48,152 nt of DNA. It comes from Actinomycetes bacterium (GTDB lineage: Bacteria > Actinomycetota > Actinomycetes > Jiangellales > Jiangellaceae). Shown piece by piece: positions 46,495 through 48,152 of the stretch. Location of the stretch: NCBI GenBank assembly GCA_021793295.1, contig JAJYTA010000012.1, positions 1 to 48,152 on the forward strand, in the 5' to 3' direction. How positions within the stretch are numbered: the first letter of the stretch is position 1; each line of letters opens with the position of its first letter. The translations under genes were made by a program, and so were the position numbers. The notes under the pieces were generated by a model. The model was not told the DNA's origin and did no database searches. It saw only the letters and a list, made by a program, of their open reading frames with translations.

Positions 46495-47478
46495 GTGAAA
46501 CTCGCCTGGTTGTGCAGTCATGAGTCCTATCAGCCCGAAACGTTGCTCGAGCACGCGGTTCTCGCCGAGCGGGCTGGCTTCGACGTCGTCACCGGCGCCG
46601 ACCACTTCCATCCGTGGGTCGACGACGAGGCCGCGGCCAGCTACGTGTGGACCTGGTTCGGCGCGGTCGCGCAGGCCACTTCGCGCGTCGAGCTCGCCAC
46701 CAGCGTCACGGCACCGCTGTTCCGCTACCACCCCGCCTTGATCGCCCAGGCCGCCGCCACGGTCGACCGGCTGTCCGGTGGACGGTTCATCCTCGGCGTC
46801 GGCACCGGCGAAGCCATCAACGAGGCGCCGCTGGGCTACGAGTTTCCCGGCTATGCCGAACGCATCGCTCGCATGGCCGAAGCGATGACGATCATGCACG
46901 GCCTGTTGGCCGGCGACAAGATCGACGTCGAGGGTGAGTACTACCAAGCGCGCACCGCCAAGTTGTACAGCCCACCGGTCGGGACGGTTCCGGTGTGGAT
47001 GGCCGCCGGCGGGCCCAAGTCCGCCACGTTCGCCGGCACACATGCCGAGGGCCTCATCACCAGCGTGAAGGACCCGCAGGACACCGTCGAGCGCGTCATC
47101 GAACCGTACCGGCAGGCAGCCGCCGAACGGGGCGCCAAGACCACCGTGATGGCGACCCGGTGGGTTGTCCTGGCCGGTAGTGACGACGAAGCGTGGGAAG
47201 CCTTGGCGTCCATGCGCGGTCTTCGCGCTCCCGGCCGGCTCGAGGTCGCCGACCCGATGGTCCTGCGTCAGCGCGCTGACGAGATGGACCGTGCGGAGAT
47301 TCTCGGCAAGTACACGATCGTGCGTGATCTCGAGCAGCTCGCCGAGGCGTATCGGCCGCTGGTGCACGACGTCGGCGCGGACTACGTCGCGATTCAGGTC
47401 GCCAGCACCGACCCGACCGGCACCATCAAGCGCATCGGCGCCGAGGTGTTGCCCGCCCTGCGCGAGTGGGCGGCCTAG
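46495..47478 (+). CDS. F420-type LLM class oxidoreductase (G6PDH-related family)
   Basis: A 327-residue luciferase-like TIM barrel. KLAWLCSHESYQPETLLEHAVLAERAGFDVVTGADHFHPWVDD, ELATSVTAPLFRYHPALIAQAAATVDRLSGGRFILGVGTGEAINE and WMAAGGPKSATFAGTHAEGLI fit the TIGR03557-type family related to F420-dependent glucose-6-phosphate dehydrogenase. It probably transfers hydride between F420 and an alcohol or sugar. The frame is open for 1.5 kb upstream, but only from GTG 46495 does it read like protein of this family. Its 3' end overlaps the metB-like gene by 4 bp. Confidence 0.9.
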   Translation: MKLAWLCSHESYQPETLLEHAVLAERAGFDVVTGADHFHPWVDDEAAASYVWTWFGAVAQATSRVELATSVTAPLFRYHPALIAQAAATVDRLSGGRFILGVGTGEAINEAPLGYEFPGYAERIARMAEAMTIMHGLLAGDKIDVEGEYYQARTAKLYSPPVGTVPVWMAAGGPKSATFAGTHAEGLITSVKDPQDTVERVIEPYRQAAAERGAKTTVMATRWVVLAGSDDEAWEALASMRGLRAPGRLEVADPMVLRQRADEMDRAEILGKYTIVRDLEQLAEAYRPLVHDVGADYVAIQVASTDPTGTIKRIGAEVLPALREWAA

Positions 47479-48152
47479 TCGGAGGACAGGGCCTGGGTCA
47501 GATCGGCGAGCAGGTCGTCGACGGTCTCGATACCGACCGAAAGCCGGACCAGGTCGCCCGGCACCTCCAGCGGGCTGCCGCTCGCGCTGGCGTGCGTCAT
47601 CCGGCCCGGGTGCTCGATCAGCGACTCGACTCCACCGAGCGATTCGCCCAAGACGAACAGCCGTGCCCGGTTGCACACGTCGATCGCGGCCTGCTCGCCA
47701 CCGTCGACCCGGAACGAGACCATGCCGCCGAACCGGCTCATCTGCTTGGCCGCAACATCGTGGCCAGGGTGCTCGGCCAAGCCGGGGTACAGCACCTGGC
47801 TCACCCGCGGGTGCTCTCGGAGCAGCGCCACGACCCGTTCGGCGTTGTCGCAATGCCGGTCCATACGCACGCCGAGCGTCTTGAGCCCACGTAGCACCAG
47901 CCACGCGTCGAACGGTCCGGCGACGGCGCCGAGGGTGTTCTGGTGATAGGCCAGCTCGTCACCCAACGCCGTATCGGCAACCACGAGCGCTCCGCCGACG
48001 ACGTCGGAGTGACCTCCCGCGTACTTCGTCGTCGAATGCACGACGACGTCGGCCCCCAGGGCCAGGGGCTGCTGCAGGTACGGCGTGGCGAAGGTGTTGT
48101 CGACGACGAGCAGGGCGCCGGCGTCACGGGCCACGGCCGCCAGCGCAGCGAT
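47475..48152 (-). CDS. Cystathionine gamma-synthase/lyase family enzyme (C-terminal part)
   Basis: The last 225 residues of a PLP enzyme whose start lies beyond the window. It shows VVDNTFATPYLQQPLALGADVVVHSTTKYAGGHSDVVGG, with the PLP lysine in STTKYAGGH, then RHCDNAERVVALL, VLYPGLAEHPGHDVA and the end LGGVESLIEHPGRMTHAS..LVRLSVGIETVDDLLADLTQAL. The glycine-rich TTKYxxGHSD and C-terminal block suit MetB/MetC-type cystathionine enzymes. In mycobacteria metB (Rv1079) sits next to greA, so this is the likely orthologue displaced by about 7 kb of inserted genes. Synthase versus lyase cannot be told. Confidence 0.92.
   Translation of the reverse strand: MAALAAVARDAGALLVVDNTFATPYLQQPLALGADVVVHSTTKYAGGHSDVVGGALVVADTALGDELAYHQNTLGAVAGPFDAWLVLRGLKTLGVRMDRHCDNAERVVALLREHPRVSQVLYPGLAEHPGHDVAAKQMSRFGGMVSFRVDGGEQAAIDVCNRARLFVLGESLGGVESLIEHPGRMTHASASGSPLEVPGDLVRLSVGIETVDDLLADLTQALSSD

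Overview
The window comes from a high-GC Gram-positive bacterium of the Actinomycetota. Evidence is the GC-rich third codon positions, many GTG starts, a mycothiol S-conjugate amidase, an F420-type luciferase-like oxidoreductase, DUF397/XRE regulators, DUF1707 proteins and a mycobacteria-like backbone order. The backbone genes (xseB, a DUF4245 protein, fumC, phoH, a short Z-isoprenyl diphosphate synthase, hemolysin III, a YyaL-type thioredoxin-fold protein, mca with two small membrane proteins, greA, a metB-like gene) are those of one neighbourhood of the Mycobacterium tuberculosis chromosome (about Rv1079 to Rv1107c). They are interrupted here by several accessory blocks. A Jiangella- or Nocardioides-like host is plausible but not proven.

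Layout. 1-6.2 kb: a catabolic island with the start of a D-aminoacylase-like amidohydrolase (minus) facing a plus-strand operon of SDR dehydrogenase, SelA-like PLP enzyme, IclR regulator, APH-fold kinase, enolase-family protein and FAH-family hydrolase. An IclR-type palindrome lies in the divergent promoter region. 6.2-10.1 kb: xseB, DUF4245, and molybdate uptake (Mop/HTH regulator, modA, modB, modC). 10.1-11.5 kb: two DUF1707 envelope-stress-type proteins. 11.6-15.9 kb: a sugar ABC importer ordered like LpqY-SugABC. 16.1-17.8 kb: a spermidine-synthase-like protein and a diiron desaturase-like protein, separated by a 231-bp palindromic element.

18-27 kb is the most interesting part: the complete nickel-pincer cofactor set larE, larB and larC beside a long LarA-family protein. 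LarA is co-transcribed with a zinc-type MDR dehydrogenase, a fatty-acyl-reductase/HAD fusion and a PlsC acyltransferase. The cofactor genes and this lipid-type set probably form one system, with the LarA homologue acting on an unknown 2-hydroxy or polyol substrate.

27-30.6 kb: fumC, a secreted lysozyme-fold protein and a PIN-PhoH ATPase. 31-33.6 kb: an XRE/DUF5753 regulator, two DUF397 proteins whose promoters are duplicated and flanked by TGCAYRTGCA palindromes, and a small membrane protein. 33.6-41 kb: the conserved uppS to greA block, with an AraC/VOC pair inserted. 41-41.9 kb: a gene-free stretch full of direct and inverted repeats. 41.9-45.1 kb: DrrAB-like ABC exporter with a DUF2089 regulator and a DUF4097-like protein. 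45.2-48.2 kb: threonine dehydratase, an F420-type oxidoreductase and the C-terminal part of a cystathionine gamma-synthase family enzyme.

All assignments are from reading the sequence and translated proteins by eye. No database search was run, and start codons were chosen from ribosome-binding sites, overlaps and -10-like elements.
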